From: Ellagibacter isourolithinifaciens | Lineage (GTDB): Bacteria; Actinomycetota; Coriobacteriia; Coriobacteriales; Eggerthellaceae | Length of the DNA stretch: 64,000 bases | Direction of reading: 5' to 3' | Assembly (NCBI RefSeq): GCF_008831035.1 | Contig: NZ_WAJR01000004.1 | Span: 52,828-116,827 of the forward strand | Shown here: positions 25,952 through 34,775 of the stretch, piece after piece | Layout of the letters: the number at the start of each line of letters is the position of its first letter | How positions within the stretch are numbered: position 1 is the stretch's first letter | Position numbers and translations under genes: made by a program | Notes under the pieces: model-generated | Seen by the model: the letters and a program-made list of their open reading frames with translations, nothing else | Told to the model about the DNA's origin: nothing | Database searches by the model: none

Positions 25952-26934
25952 GAGGAGTCCACGATGTTGTAGTCCGCAACAACAAAGTGCAGATCAAGCT
26001 CACCGTTTCAAGGAACCTCACCATTCTTCAAGGCAAGAGCGCAACCGGGAAGACAACTCTTCTCGAGCTCATTGCCGCCTATGACGAGCTTGGAGCAAAC
26101 AGCGGCGTGGTCATTAATTGCGATGTTCCCTGCAAAATACTCGCAGGGCGCAACTGGCTGCGTGATCTTTCGTTCATCGAGAACAGCATCGTGTTCATCG
26201 ACGAGGACAGCAGCTTCATGAAATCGCACGAATTCGCGCACGCGGCACGCCGTAGCAGCAACTATTACGTGTTGGTCGCGCGCGAATCGCTTCCACAACT
26301 CCCCTACAGCGTCGACGAGATTTACGGCCTTAAGAACACCAACCGCTCAACAACGAAGTACCCCGTCTATTCACGAACCTATGCCTCCACATACCGCATT
26401 TACGGGAAAAGCGAGTTCGACGGCGCAAAGCCGCAAGTTGTCATCGTCGAAGACAGTAACTCTGGCTACGAATTCTTTGCCGTACTTTGCAAAAATAGCG
26501 GCATACCCTGCATAAGCGCAGGCGGGAAGTCGAACATCTACGATATTGCGCTCAATAGGAAAGAGCGGGACATCCTTGTAATCGCCGACGGAGCAGCATT
26601 CGGACCCGAAATGGAGTTCCTTGTATCGCTTCAACGATTCAAGCGCATTAAGCTCTTCCTGCCCGAATCATTTGAGTGGCTTGTCCTGAAATCGGGCCTA
26701 TTTCCCGACAAACGAACGCAGGAGATGCTTCGGAGTCCAGCCTCTTATATCGAAAGTGCCGACTTCTTCAGCTGGGAGCAATTCTTCACACATGAGCTTA
26801 TCGAGAAAACGCGCGGTACTTTTCTCACATACAGCAAATCGAGACTTAACGAATCATATCTCGCTAAGCATACGCGTGGAGCAATAGAGAAAGGCTTGCC
26901 GAATTTGGGGATTCTTCCCCAAACGGAGCAGTAA
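25948..26934 (+). CDS. P-loop ATPase with TOPRIM/DUF4435-like C-terminal part
   Basis: The 328-residue protein has Walker A GKSATGKTT near residue 30, Walker B SIVFIDED near residue 82, and then a second module with VVIVEDSNSGYEFF and ILVIADGAAFGPEMEF. The E-x-(S)-x2 and D-containing strands recall the TOPRIM-like nuclease part of OLD and DUF4435 proteins, but the second acidic motif is DGA rather than DxD, so activity is uncertain. GAGGGAG precedes ATG 25948, which overlaps the DUF4869 stop. Lower GC than the flanks and the truncated neighbour gene suggest acquisition as a unit. A defence role is my inference. Confidence 0.7.
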   Translation: MRGVHDVVVRNNKVQIKLTVSRNLTILQGKSATGKTTLLELIAAYDELGANSGVVINCDVPCKILAGRNWLRDLSFIENSIVFIDEDSSFMKSHEFAHAARRSSNYYVLVARESLPQLPYSVDEIYGLKNTNRSTTKYPVYSRTYASTYRIYGKSEFDGAKPQVVIVEDSNSGYEFFAVLCKNSGIPCISAGGKSNIYDIALNRKERDILVIADGAAFGPEMEFLVSLQRFKRIKLFLPESFEWLVLKSGLFPDKRTQEMLRSPASYIESADFFSWEQFFTHELIEKTRGTFLTYSKSRLNESYLAKHTRGAIEKGLPNLGILPQTEQ

Positions 26935-26958
26935 GCACTCCGAGCGCGGCCTCACCTC

Positions 26959-27130
26959 TGTACAAGATTGACGATAAGTTGTGAAGAAATGGTGATGGTT
27001 GCCAATATATCGCCTTGCCTGTACCGATAGTATCGCAGGCAAGGCGAAACGCAGGCGAGTTATTCCACGTTTTTGCATTATATGTGGAATGAAGCACAGT
27101 TCCTTCACAACTTATCGCCATTTTTGTACA
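26959..27130. mobile_element. MITE-like element with terminal inverted repeats
   Basis: The 172 bp element starts TGTACAAGATTGACGATAAG and ends with the inverse; the 30 bp ends agree at 26 positions and share CGATAAGTTGTGAAG. Inside is an 11 bp perfect stem, CGCCTTGCCTG (27011-27021) with CAGGCAAGGCG (27036-27046), and a smaller TTCCAC/GTGGAA stem. It has no coding capacity. No target-site duplication is obvious. It sits 24 nt after the ATPase gene. Confidence 0.7.
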
Positions 27131-27317
27131 GGTTCGCCCGAGTCGATCCGCAAGAAAGGCAAATCGGCGCGAGAGAAGCTGGGCAGAAGCATCCTGAAGG
27201 CAGAAAACCTCCGGACAAGCGGAAAAAAACGAGCAAAGCGACCAGCAAACCCCAACGGGAAGGAGCGCGCAGACGCGGGCGCCTTGGCGCGACGTGCGCA
27301 CGCCCTCCCCTGGCTCC
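27131..27317. other. Spacer between the MITE-like element and polA
   Basis: Lys/Arg-codon-like purine-rich sequence with no credible gene. polA ends at 27318 on the minus strand and no terminator hairpin with a U-tract was recognised here. Confidence 0.4.
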
Positions 27318-29945
27318 CTAGTGTGCTTCCGCCCAGGTGGGAGCGTTCGAAACGTCGGCGATGAGGGGAACCTTGAGCTCGACGACGCCCTCCATCACCT
27401 CACGCACCATGGCCGAAAGCGCCTCGACCTCGCCACGGGGCACGCTGAAGTCCAGCTCGTCGTGCACCTGGATGAGCAGCTTCGCGGCGAAGCCCTCTTC
27501 CCGCAACCTGCGCGACACCTCGATCATCGCGAGCTTGATAATATCGGCGGCCGAGCCCTGCATGGGATGGTTCATCGCCGTGCGCTCCCCAAACCCGCGC
27601 AGGTTCGCGTTGCCCGCATGGAGCTCGGGAATATGGCGCTTGCGGCCGAACATCGTCTCTGCGTACCCGCGCTTGCGCGCCTTCTCGACCGTGGCGTCCA
27701 GGTACGCGCGCACGCCGGGATAGGCCTCGAAGTAACGGTCGATCATGTCCTTTGCCTCCCCGAACGGTACGCCAAGGCTCTGCGAGAGGCCGAACGCCTG
27801 CTGCCCGTAGACGATGCCAAAGTTCACCGCCTTCGCGCGGGAGCGAAGCTCGGGCGTCACTTCCTCCACAGGGATGCCGAACACGCGGCTCGCCGTCGAT
27901 GCGTGGAAATCGGCGCCGCTGTTGAAAGCCGCGACCAGGTGCTCGTCACCCGACAGGTGCGCGAGCAGGCGAAGCTCGATCTGCGAGTAGTCAGCCGAGA
28001 GAAACAGCGAGTCCTCGTCGAGCGGCACGAAGCACTCTCGAATGTGGCGGCCGAACTCGGTGCGCACGGGGATGTTCTGCAAATTCGGGTCTGACGAGGA
28101 CAAACGGCCCGTCGTCGTCACCGTCTCGTTGAACGAGGAATGGACGCGCCCGTCGGTTGCGCGCATGCGGGGCAGCGCATCGATGTAGGTCGACTTGATC
28201 TTGGCGAGCTCGCGGTAGCGCAGGACGAGCGCAGGCAGCTCGTGAACCTCGGCGAGCTCCTTGAGCACCTTCGCGTCGGTGGAATATCCGCGCTGCGTCT
28301 TCTTTTTCGGCGGCAGGCCCAAGACCTCGAACAGGATATGACCGAGCTGTTTGGGCGAGTCGACGTTGAACTCCTCGCCGGCAAGCTCGATGATCCGCGC
28401 GCGCAAGGCATCGATGTCGCCCTGCGTGCGCTCGCCGATCTCGTCGAGGTGCGCGACGTCGATCGCGGCGCCCGTGCGCTCCATCGCGGTGAGCACAGGG
28501 ACAAGCGGCAGGTCGATCTCGGCGTAGGTGCGCATCGACCCGTCGTCTTCGAGCGCGCGGGAAAGCGGCTCCTCGAGCGCGCGCGCCGCCGCGGCGAGCA
28601 CGCAGGCGCGCTCCTCGTCGGTCTTCACCTCGGGAAGGGCCCCGCCTAAGTACTCGTCGGCGAGCGATTCGAGCGTGTAGTCGGAAACGGACGAGTTCAT
28701 CACGTAGCCTGCAAGCCCCACGTCGAAGATTTCAGCCGCAAACAGCTCCTCGTCGGTGATGCGAGCCTCCTGCGCCGTGTCCGCGGGATACACCCGGTGC
28801 AGCATCTCCTTCGCGTCGAGCGCGGCGAAGCGCCCCTGCGCCACGACCTGGGCAAGCACCGAAAGCGCCTCGTCGCCTTCGAAGGAAGCAGCGCCCTTCG
28901 AGGTGGAAAACGCCGCGAATGCGCCCGCGTCGAACAGCGACGCCTGCTCGGGCTCGACGAACGCGATGCCCACGCGCTCCCCTTCCGCAATCGCGCCCTT
29001 AACGGCGGCATGCGCGTCGGCACCGTGCAGAACGGGCTCCCACGAAAGCACGGCTCGCTCGGCAGGCGCCTTCTCCCCCACGAGGTTCAGCACGTGGGCC
29101 AGATGCGCATTGAAGCGGACGCTCTTGAAGGCGGCCGTCACGCGCGCGGCGTCGAACGAGGGGAACGCCGCGTCCTCCAAGTCGAGCTCGAAATCGACAT
29201 CGCGCGAGATGGTCGCCACCTTCCGGCTCGCGAACGCCTGGTCGCGATTGGTCTCGATCTTCTCCTTCTGCTTGCCTTTAAGCTCGCCGGTGTGCTCATA
29301 GATGCCCTCAAGGTTGCCGTAGGCGGAAAGCAGCTTCGCGGCCGTCTTGTCGCCCACGCCGGGCACGCCGGGGATATTGTCGGACGCGTCGCCCTTAAGC
29401 CCGAGGAAATCGGGGAACTGGGCGGGTGTGACGCCATAGCGCTCGAAGACCTCGTCGGGGCCGTAGATCGCGACATCGGTGATGCCCTTCTTGGTCGTGA
29501 CGACGTGGGTGAGCTCGCTCACGAGCTGGTAGACGTCCTTATCGCCCGACACGAGCAGCGTGCGGTACCCGAGCGCCTCGTCGCGCGCGGAAACGGTGCC
29601 CAAGATGTCGTCGCCTTCCCAGCCAGCCACGCGCACAACCGGGATGCTCATCGCTTCGAGCAGGCCTTCCATCAGGGGAAACTGCACTTTAAGCGCGTCG
29701 TCCATCGGAGGACGCTGCGCCTTGTACTGCTCAATAGCCTCCATGCGCCACTTCGGGCGCCCCGCATCGAAGGCGCACACGATGGCATCCGGATGCGCCA
29801 TCTCCACGAACTTCAGCAGCATAGCGACGAAGCCGAAGCACGCGTTGGTCGGCGTGCCGTCAGGCGCGTTCATCGTGGGCGGAACGGCGTGGTAGGCGCG
29901 GTGCATGAGCGAATTGCCGTCGATGACGGCCACGGTTTTAGACAT
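27318..29945 (-). CDS. polA: DNA polymerase I
   Basis: The 875-residue enzyme has an N-terminal 5'-3' exonuclease (VIDGNSLMHRAYHA, GWEGDDILGT, VSGDKDVYQL) and a C-terminal family A polymerase (LSADYSQIELRLLAHLSGD, AVNFGIVYGQQAFGLSQ, IQVHDELDF). The middle 3'-5' exonuclease-like domain lacks the DxE catalytic strand: the corresponding region reads GIAFVEPEQASL. Proofreading is therefore probably absent, as in many Gram-positive PolA proteins. It is used in Okazaki fragment processing and repair. The gene stands alone, 164 nt from the LuxR gene upstream on the same strand. Confidence 0.97.
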   Translation of the reverse strand: MSKTVAVIDGNSLMHRAYHAVPPTMNAPDGTPTNACFGFVAMLLKFVEMAHPDAIVCAFDAGRPKWRMEAIEQYKAQRPPMDDALKVQFPLMEGLLEAMSIPVVRVAGWEGDDILGTVSARDEALGYRTLLVSGDKDVYQLVSELTHVVTTKKGITDVAIYGPDEVFERYGVTPAQFPDFLGLKGDASDNIPGVPGVGDKTAAKLLSAYGNLEGIYEHTGELKGKQKEKIETNRDQAFASRKVATISRDVDFELDLEDAAFPSFDAARVTAAFKSVRFNAHLAHVLNLVGEKAPAERAVLSWEPVLHGADAHAAVKGAIAEGERVGIAFVEPEQASLFDAGAFAAFSTSKGAASFEGDEALSVLAQVVAQGRFAALDAKEMLHRVYPADTAQEARITDEELFAAEIFDVGLAGYVMNSSVSDYTLESLADEYLGGALPEVKTDEERACVLAAAARALEEPLSRALEDDGSMRTYAEIDLPLVPVLTAMERTGAAIDVAHLDEIGERTQGDIDALRARIIELAGEEFNVDSPKQLGHILFEVLGLPPKKKTQRGYSTDAKVLKELAEVHELPALVLRYRELAKIKSTYIDALPRMRATDGRVHSSFNETVTTTGRLSSSDPNLQNIPVRTEFGRHIRECFVPLDEDSLFLSADYSQIELRLLAHLSGDEHLVAAFNSGADFHASTASRVFGIPVEEVTPELRSRAKAVNFGIVYGQQAFGLSQSLGVPFGEAKDMIDRYFEAYPGVRAYLDATVEKARKRGYAETMFGRKRHIPELHAGNANLRGFGERTAMNHPMQGSAADIIKLAMIEVSRRLREEGFAAKLLIQVHDELDFSVPRGEVEALSAMVREVMEGVVELKVPLIADVSNAPTWAEAH

Positions 29946-30109
29946 GGAAGACCCTCCCGAGTCGCGGTGTTCTCGGCGAATCAGTGTAGCACGGAATCGA
30001 CCAGGGCCGCGTCTTCTCCAACGCCTCTGCGCGTCTCGCGGGCCTCGCGCGCCTCTCGGCCTCCACGCGCGTTGCGGGCGGCGCGGGGGTCGTGCACCTC
30101 ACGCGTCTC

Positions 30110-31768
30110 TCAGGCGTCGCAAGTGTCGCGCTCCTCCCGGACAGGCGGCTGCTCCTCCCGGTCGACCAAGTCGATCAGGCGCTGCTGGGAGTTGATCCCC
30201 ATCTTCCGGTAGATATGCGTGATGTGCGTTTTCGCGGTGTTCGAGCTGATGAACAGCTTCTGCTGAATGTACTCGGCGTTCCTGCCCTTCGCAAGACACG
30301 TGAACACCTCCGCCTCGCGCGGCGAGAGATCGAACTGCTCGGCAATGGCGCGACAGCGGTCGCGGAAGGGCGACGCGTTCTTCGGCGGGTCGATCGAGGG
30401 CGGGCATTCGGCGCTCGCCGTCATGAGGGACAACAGGGCGTCCTCGGTTTCGGAATCGTCGGCGCCGTAGAGCGAGAAGGCTGCGACGACGATGATCGCG
30501 ATCACGCAGGACAGCTCGCCAAGACCCTCGATCGCCACGTCGCCCGCGCGGAACGCGAAGAACGCGACGACGACGCCGAGTGCGAAGCCGGTCCACTGCG
30601 CGAGGCGCCCCATCGCGTAGCGTTTCACCGGGTAGAGCTGGAACTCGGCGTTCGACACCACAAGGTCGGTCCACTCCATGAGCGTCGCATAGGCGAACGC
30701 CCCCACGGCAATCGCTCCGCACACGATGCGCCCAGCATGCCCGAAATAGGGAATGAACAGGATGGATGCGGCTACAATCGGAACGGTGAGTCGCTGCATG
30801 CCGCTCATGTCCCAGCGAGATTTCGTCCGTTTCGTCGCCCAGAAGATCGCAACGCCCGAGCCTACGATGCCCGCCGCCGAGGCAATGAGCACCGCCCCGA
30901 CACCCGAAAGCGCGAGCATCACGACGACGAACCCATACGCCATCCCGTTCGCGGCGATCGAGGCCGCAGCCTTGAGCGTGATGGAGGGGTCGCGCTGGAA
31001 GCCTTCCATCGCCTCCAAGGTGTCGGGGTCGACGCGGGAGACGAGGACGGAGGCGAGCACCATGCACGAGATCACGATGAACGCCAGGCCGAACAGGCCC
31101 ATGAGCGGGCTTCCGGCGCCTGCGACCAAAAGGAAGAGCGGGGTGGCCAACGCGCCGCCGACCGCAATCGACATCGCCGTCCATTTCGGGGCCATCATGC
31201 TGAAGAGCACCGTCCACACAAGCGAGAGCGAAAGCTCCCCCGCGCCAAGCAGCACCCAGACCGCGATCGCGCAGGGCATGCGCCACCCCTCCGGGACAAG
31301 CCCCGCCCAGCTCGCGCCCGCCAGAAGGAACGCCGGGGCGAACAGGAACAGCGAGCCGGGCAGCACCAAGGGCCGCATTCTCCTGAACACGAAGTCGGGA
31401 AACCTCGAGCAGAATGCGAGGCACGCGTCCATCACCACGCGCGAGACGATAAGGCACAGGATGGCGATTTCCATCGGCTCGAAAGACAAAAGCGGAAGCG
31501 CAGGCGAGAACACGATATAGGTGCCCCACACCGTGAGGCACGCGAAGCCGATCGCGGCGAGCACGCACGCGGCAGACGTTTGCATCACCGGTTTTCTCCG
31601 GCCCTTGTCATCCGTCGAATCGAGAATCAAGAGCGCACCGGACGCGGCGAGCTTGCCGCCGGATGGGGCGCCAGACGCGGCGCCGACCGTGCCGCTCCCG
31701 CTTTTTGACGCGGTGCCGGACGCGGCGAGCTTGCCGCTGGATGCGACGCCAGAATCATCCACTCCCAT
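30110..31768 (-). CDS. Membrane-spanning LuxR-family regulator, divergent from a molybdoenzyme
   Basis: The 552-residue protein has a Ser/Gly/Ala-rich N-terminal tail of about 60 residues with an imperfect repeat (GKLAASG twice), then about 12 hydrophobic segments (VLAAIGFACLTVWGTYIVF onward), and a LuxR helix-turn-helix with LSPREAEVFTCLAKGRNAEY and SSNTAKTHITHIYRKMGI. It faces the molybdopterin oxidoreductase at 31971 across 202 bp. In Eggerthella, regulators of this type respond to small aromatic substrates and induce the adjacent dehydroxylase, so a similar role is likely. The start could lie further in, at MQTSAAC, because the tail is unusual. Confidence 0.88.
   Translation of the reverse strand: MGVDDSGVASSGKLAASGTASKSGSGTVGAASGAPSGGKLAASGALLILDSTDDKGRRKPVMQTSAACVLAAIGFACLTVWGTYIVFSPALPLLSFEPMEIAILCLIVSRVVMDACLAFCSRFPDFVFRRMRPLVLPGSLFLFAPAFLLAGASWAGLVPEGWRMPCAIAVWVLLGAGELSLSLVWTVLFSMMAPKWTAMSIAVGGALATPLFLLVAGAGSPLMGLFGLAFIVISCMVLASVLVSRVDPDTLEAMEGFQRDPSITLKAAASIAANGMAYGFVVVMLALSGVGAVLIASAAGIVGSGVAIFWATKRTKSRWDMSGMQRLTVPIVAASILFIPYFGHAGRIVCGAIAVGAFAYATLMEWTDLVVSNAEFQLYPVKRYAMGRLAQWTGFALGVVVAFFAFRAGDVAIEGLGELSCVIAIIVVAAFSLYGADDSETEDALLSLMTASAECPPSIDPPKNASPFRDRCRAIAEQFDLSPREAEVFTCLAKGRNAEYIQQKLFISSNTAKTHITHIYRKMGINSQQRLIDLVDREEQPPVREERDTCDA
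31638..31743. repeat. In-frame 28-bp direct repeat in the LuxR N-terminal tail
   Basis: CCGGACGCGGCGAGCTTGCC with eight further bases occurs at 31638-31665 and 31716-31743 with one mismatch. The 78 bp spacing is a multiple of three, so recombination between copies would delete 26 codons without shifting the frame. Confidence 0.8.
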
Positions 31769-31787
31769 GAAATCCCCCGTTACAAGT

Positions 31788-31856
31788 ATGAATCACTATG
31801 CGAAGGTGACGGCATTTCCCCAGTTCAGCGGGAATCACCTTCTCGATGTGATTCAT
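31788..31856. promoter_or_regulatory. Two facing copies of a LuxR-type operator
   Basis: ATGAATCAC-N5-GAAGGTGA at 31788-31809 reappears in inverse orientation at 31835-31856. Each copy is itself a dyad, TCAC-N9-GTGA. The 47 bp centre distance corresponds to between four and five helical turns. The pair lies between the divergent regulator and oxidoreductase genes and is the best candidate for the regulator's binding site. Confidence 0.65.
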
Positions 31857-31970
31857 TCTTTCCCCCTGCAACCCATGATAGCAGCATCGCCAAGTCATCG
31901 AGAGGCAATTTCAAGATGCGGCGAAGCATCGGTAGCCAAGACGGCGCCGCGAAAACGAGAGGAGAAAGAC

Positions 31971-34202
31971 ATGGCTGAGGTCGAGAGGGAAGTCAAGAGA
32001 GCATCGTGTTTTCTGTGCCATCTGAACTGCGGAGTTCTCTGCACGAAGGAAAACGGCCGAGTCGTGAAGATTGAGGGAGATCCGGACAACCCGCACAACG
32101 AGGGATATGTGTGCTCCCGACTTGAACATGACCGCTGGAAGGATTTCGAGTACAACCCCAACCGCTTAAAAAGACCCCTCAAGCGCGTCGGCGAGCGCGG
32201 AAGCGGCCAGTGGGAAGAGATCACCTGGGACCAGGCCTTCGACGAAATGGCCGGGCGCCTTGCCGATCTTCGCGACAAATACGGCGCCGAGACCCTGTGC
32301 TTCCTCGAGGGAACGTACCGCACGCAGTCCAACCTGCACTACAAGTTCACCAACCTGTTCGGCACGCCGAACACTGGCGGCAACGGCACCATCTGCTACA
32401 GCTCCGACATGTGGCTCGAGCCGTGCACCTACGGCGGCTTCTGCTCTGATAAATCGGACTGGATGCGCGCTGACCTCGTCGTTTTGTGGGGCCGCAACCC
32501 TGCTGCATCCGAGCTTCTGAATTGGCAGTGGACACTGCGCAACATGCAGGAGCGCGGCGCGAAGCTCATCGTCATCGACCCCCGCTTCTGCGAGGTTGCC
32601 CAGAAGGCTGACCTCTTCCTGCAGATCCGCCCCGGCACCGACGCGGCGCTCGCCCTCGGCATGATCAACGTGATCATTGAGGAAGACCTCTACGATCATG
32701 AGTTCGTCGAGGAATGGTGCTATGGCTTCGACCAGCTGAAAGAGCGCGCGGCGGAATACCCCGTCGAGAAGGTCGCCGAAATCACCTGGATTCCCGCCGG
32801 CAAGATTCGCCAGGCGGCTCGCATGTACGCGACGACCAAGCCCGCCTGCCTGCCTTGGGGCGAGAAGGGCGGCGACGGCTGCGGCCTCAACGCCTCGAGC
32901 GCGATTCAGGGCAAGGCCATCCTGCGCGCCATCACGGGCAACATCGACAAGGTCGGCGGCGACCAGCTGACCATGCCGGGCGACCGCGGCAACACCGAGG
33001 ACATGAACTTCTCCCACGACGCCCTCTCCCAAGAGCAGCGCGACAAGATGGTCGGCAACGACATGTACCCGGGCCTCACCTTCAAGGGCTGGGACATCAT
33101 CTCGAAGGCCTACCCGCGCTTCTATCCCTACAGCAACGCGCCGACGATGTTCCGCCAGATGATCAGCGGCGACCCCTACCCCATCAAGGCATGCATCGTG
33201 CAGGCGGACAACCCGATGCTCGCGTTCAGCAACACGAAGCTCGTGCATGAAGCGCTGAAGAGCCTTGATTTGCTCATCGTGCACGATTACTTCATGACGC
33301 CGACGGCGGCGCTGGCCGACTACGTGCTGCCCGCGGCGACGTGGCTCGAGCGCTGCAGCATCGGCTACCCGACCATGGACGTCGAGCAGGTGAGCATGGC
33401 CGGCAGCATGCCCGTCCTCGAGCGCTTCGAAGGCGGCACCGACATCGACTTCCGCGACGACTACGAGTTCTGGTACGAGCTTTCCGAGCGCCTTGGCTTC
33501 GCCGACAAGTGGTGGGGTCCGAAGTACGAGGACATGATGAACGACCAGGTGGCGCCCTTCGGCATGAAGTTCCGCGACTTCTGCGAAAAGGTGAAGTACC
33601 TGAAGGTTCCCAACGTGCCGGAGAAGTACAAGGAGCCGGGCTTCAAGTTCCTCACCCCGACGGGCAAGGTCGAGCTGTACTCGACGGTCATCGAGAAGCT
33701 CGCGAAGGAGACAGGCCGCAACTTCGACCCGCTGCCGAGCTTCACGTTCCCGCCGAACTTCCCCGAAGCGGACCCGGAGTACGCCGAGGAGTACCCGCTC
33801 TGCATGATCACGGGCGCCAGGTTCATGCCCTTCTACCACACCGAGCATCGCCAACCCGGCGCGTACCGCGACCTGCATCCGGACCCGATCTTCGACATCC
33901 ATCCCGACACCGCCATCTCGCTTGACATCGCACCGGGCGATTGGTGCTGGATCGAGACGCACAAGGGCCGCATCAAGCAGCGCGCTCGCACCACGACGAC
34001 GGTCGACCCGCGAGTGATCAGCGTGCAGCATGACTGGTGGTTCCCCGAGGAGCCCGAAGCTGAGCCGTCGCTGTTCGGCGTGTTCAAGTCGAACGTGAAC
34101 GTGATTTTAGACGACGACGCGAAGTATCTCGATCCGCTGATGGGATCCTGGCCGCTCACGGGTGCGAGCGCCAAGGTCTACAAGTGCGAAGAGCAAGACT
34201 GA
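31971..34202 (+). CDS. Cytoplasmic molybdopterin oxidoreductase (DMSO reductase family)
   Basis: The 743-residue catalytic subunit has an N-terminal [4Fe-4S] motif (Cys13, Cys16, Cys20, Cys48), followed by molybdopterin-binding regions (WDQAFDEMA, VVLWGRNPAASE, IVIDPRFCEVAQKADLFLQIRPGTD) and the C-terminal dinucleotide-binding part from FLTPTGKVELYS. Cys142 in NGTICYSSDM is a candidate metal ligand. There is no twin-arginine signal, so it is cytoplasmic, like acetylene hydratase and some dehydroxylases. AGGAG precedes ATG 31971. A membrane LuxR gene is divergent, and a small zinc-ribbon gene follows after 16 nt. No electron-transfer subunit is adjacent. The reaction is unknown. Confidence 0.9.
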   Translation: MAEVEREVKRASCFLCHLNCGVLCTKENGRVVKIEGDPDNPHNEGYVCSRLEHDRWKDFEYNPNRLKRPLKRVGERGSGQWEEITWDQAFDEMAGRLADLRDKYGAETLCFLEGTYRTQSNLHYKFTNLFGTPNTGGNGTICYSSDMWLEPCTYGGFCSDKSDWMRADLVVLWGRNPAASELLNWQWTLRNMQERGAKLIVIDPRFCEVAQKADLFLQIRPGTDAALALGMINVIIEEDLYDHEFVEEWCYGFDQLKERAAEYPVEKVAEITWIPAGKIRQAARMYATTKPACLPWGEKGGDGCGLNASSAIQGKAILRAITGNIDKVGGDQLTMPGDRGNTEDMNFSHDALSQEQRDKMVGNDMYPGLTFKGWDIISKAYPRFYPYSNAPTMFRQMISGDPYPIKACIVQADNPMLAFSNTKLVHEALKSLDLLIVHDYFMTPTAALADYVLPAATWLERCSIGYPTMDVEQVSMAGSMPVLERFEGGTDIDFRDDYEFWYELSERLGFADKWWGPKYEDMMNDQVAPFGMKFRDFCEKVKYLKVPNVPEKYKEPGFKFLTPTGKVELYSTVIEKLAKETGRNFDPLPSFTFPPNFPEADPEYAEEYPLCMITGARFMPFYHTEHRQPGAYRDLHPDPIFDIHPDTAISLDIAPGDWCWIETHKGRIKQRARTTTTVDPRVISVQHDWWFPEEPEAEPSLFGVFKSNVNVILDDDAKYLDPLMGSWPLTGASAKVYKCEEQD

Positions 34203-34218
34203 TAAGGATTGATGAGCC

Positions 34219-34431
34219 ATGTGTTTCAGACCAGCATCAACGACGATGGGCGCGCGGATTTGCATGAAGTGCCACTATGTATGCGATGACGTGAGCGCCG
34301 AGAAATGCCCGCAGTGCGGGGAACCCTTCGAGGCTCCCGCGGCCGGGGCACCGACAACGGGCGGCGCGGCCGGGGCTCCTGGTGCGCCGAGTGCTCCCGG
34401 TGCGCCTAGTGCGCCTCCGCAAGCGGAGTAA
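34219..34431 (+). CDS. Small zinc-ribbon protein with Pro/Ala tail
   Basis: The 70-residue protein starts MCFRPAS and has a ribbon CMKCHYVC...CPQCG (Cys15, 18, 22, 30, 33), then a low-complexity tail of Gly/Ala/Pro (GAPGAPSAPGAPSAPP). It lies 16 nt behind the molybdoenzyme gene with AAGGA upstream, and a strong terminator follows, so it is co-transcribed. Function is unknown; a metal-binding or electron-shuttling helper is possible. Confidence 0.75.
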   Translation: MCFRPASTTMGARICMKCHYVCDDVSAEKCPQCGEPFEAPAAGAPTTGGAAGAPGAPSAPGAPSAPPQAE

Positions 34432-34472
34432 GGCCGAGAGCGCATAAGCTGCCACAATCCGACCGCTTCCAC

Positions 34473-34515
34473 GCGGGCGGGAAGGGCGTCAATCCCTTCC
34501 CGCCCGCTATCTTTA
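34473..34515 (+). terminator. Rho-independent terminator of the molybdoenzyme operon
   Basis: A perfect 14-bp stem: GCGGGCGGGAAGGG (34473-34486) with CCCTTCCCGCCCGC (34494-34507) and a 7 nt loop, followed by TATCTTTATGTT. Confidence 0.85.
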
Positions 34516-34775
34516 TGTTCGCGCGCGACATCCTTGAAGCTCCCCACGAACGCCCCATGCGGACGCTTCCACGCGCGAGCTCGCGGCTCCTCTCAACTAG
34601 CAGCAGAGCCCATCCGAGCGCAGCGTTTCCCCGCAAGCGGGCGGCTTTAGCCGCCATTTTCGAGCGCACCTAAAATGCCTGCCCCTCCACTGCACGGCCG
34701 ACTTGTGTTTGCCCGCGCGCACTTCATGGGGTAAGGTGTGTTCCCGCTATTCGTCACGAGAGGAAGCCCGATTCC
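34516..34775. other. Intergenic spacer before the nucleoid-associated protein gene
   Basis: No gene or RNA fold recognised. The promoter of the gene at 34776 is expected here; a clear -35/-10 pair was not found. Confidence 0.4.
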
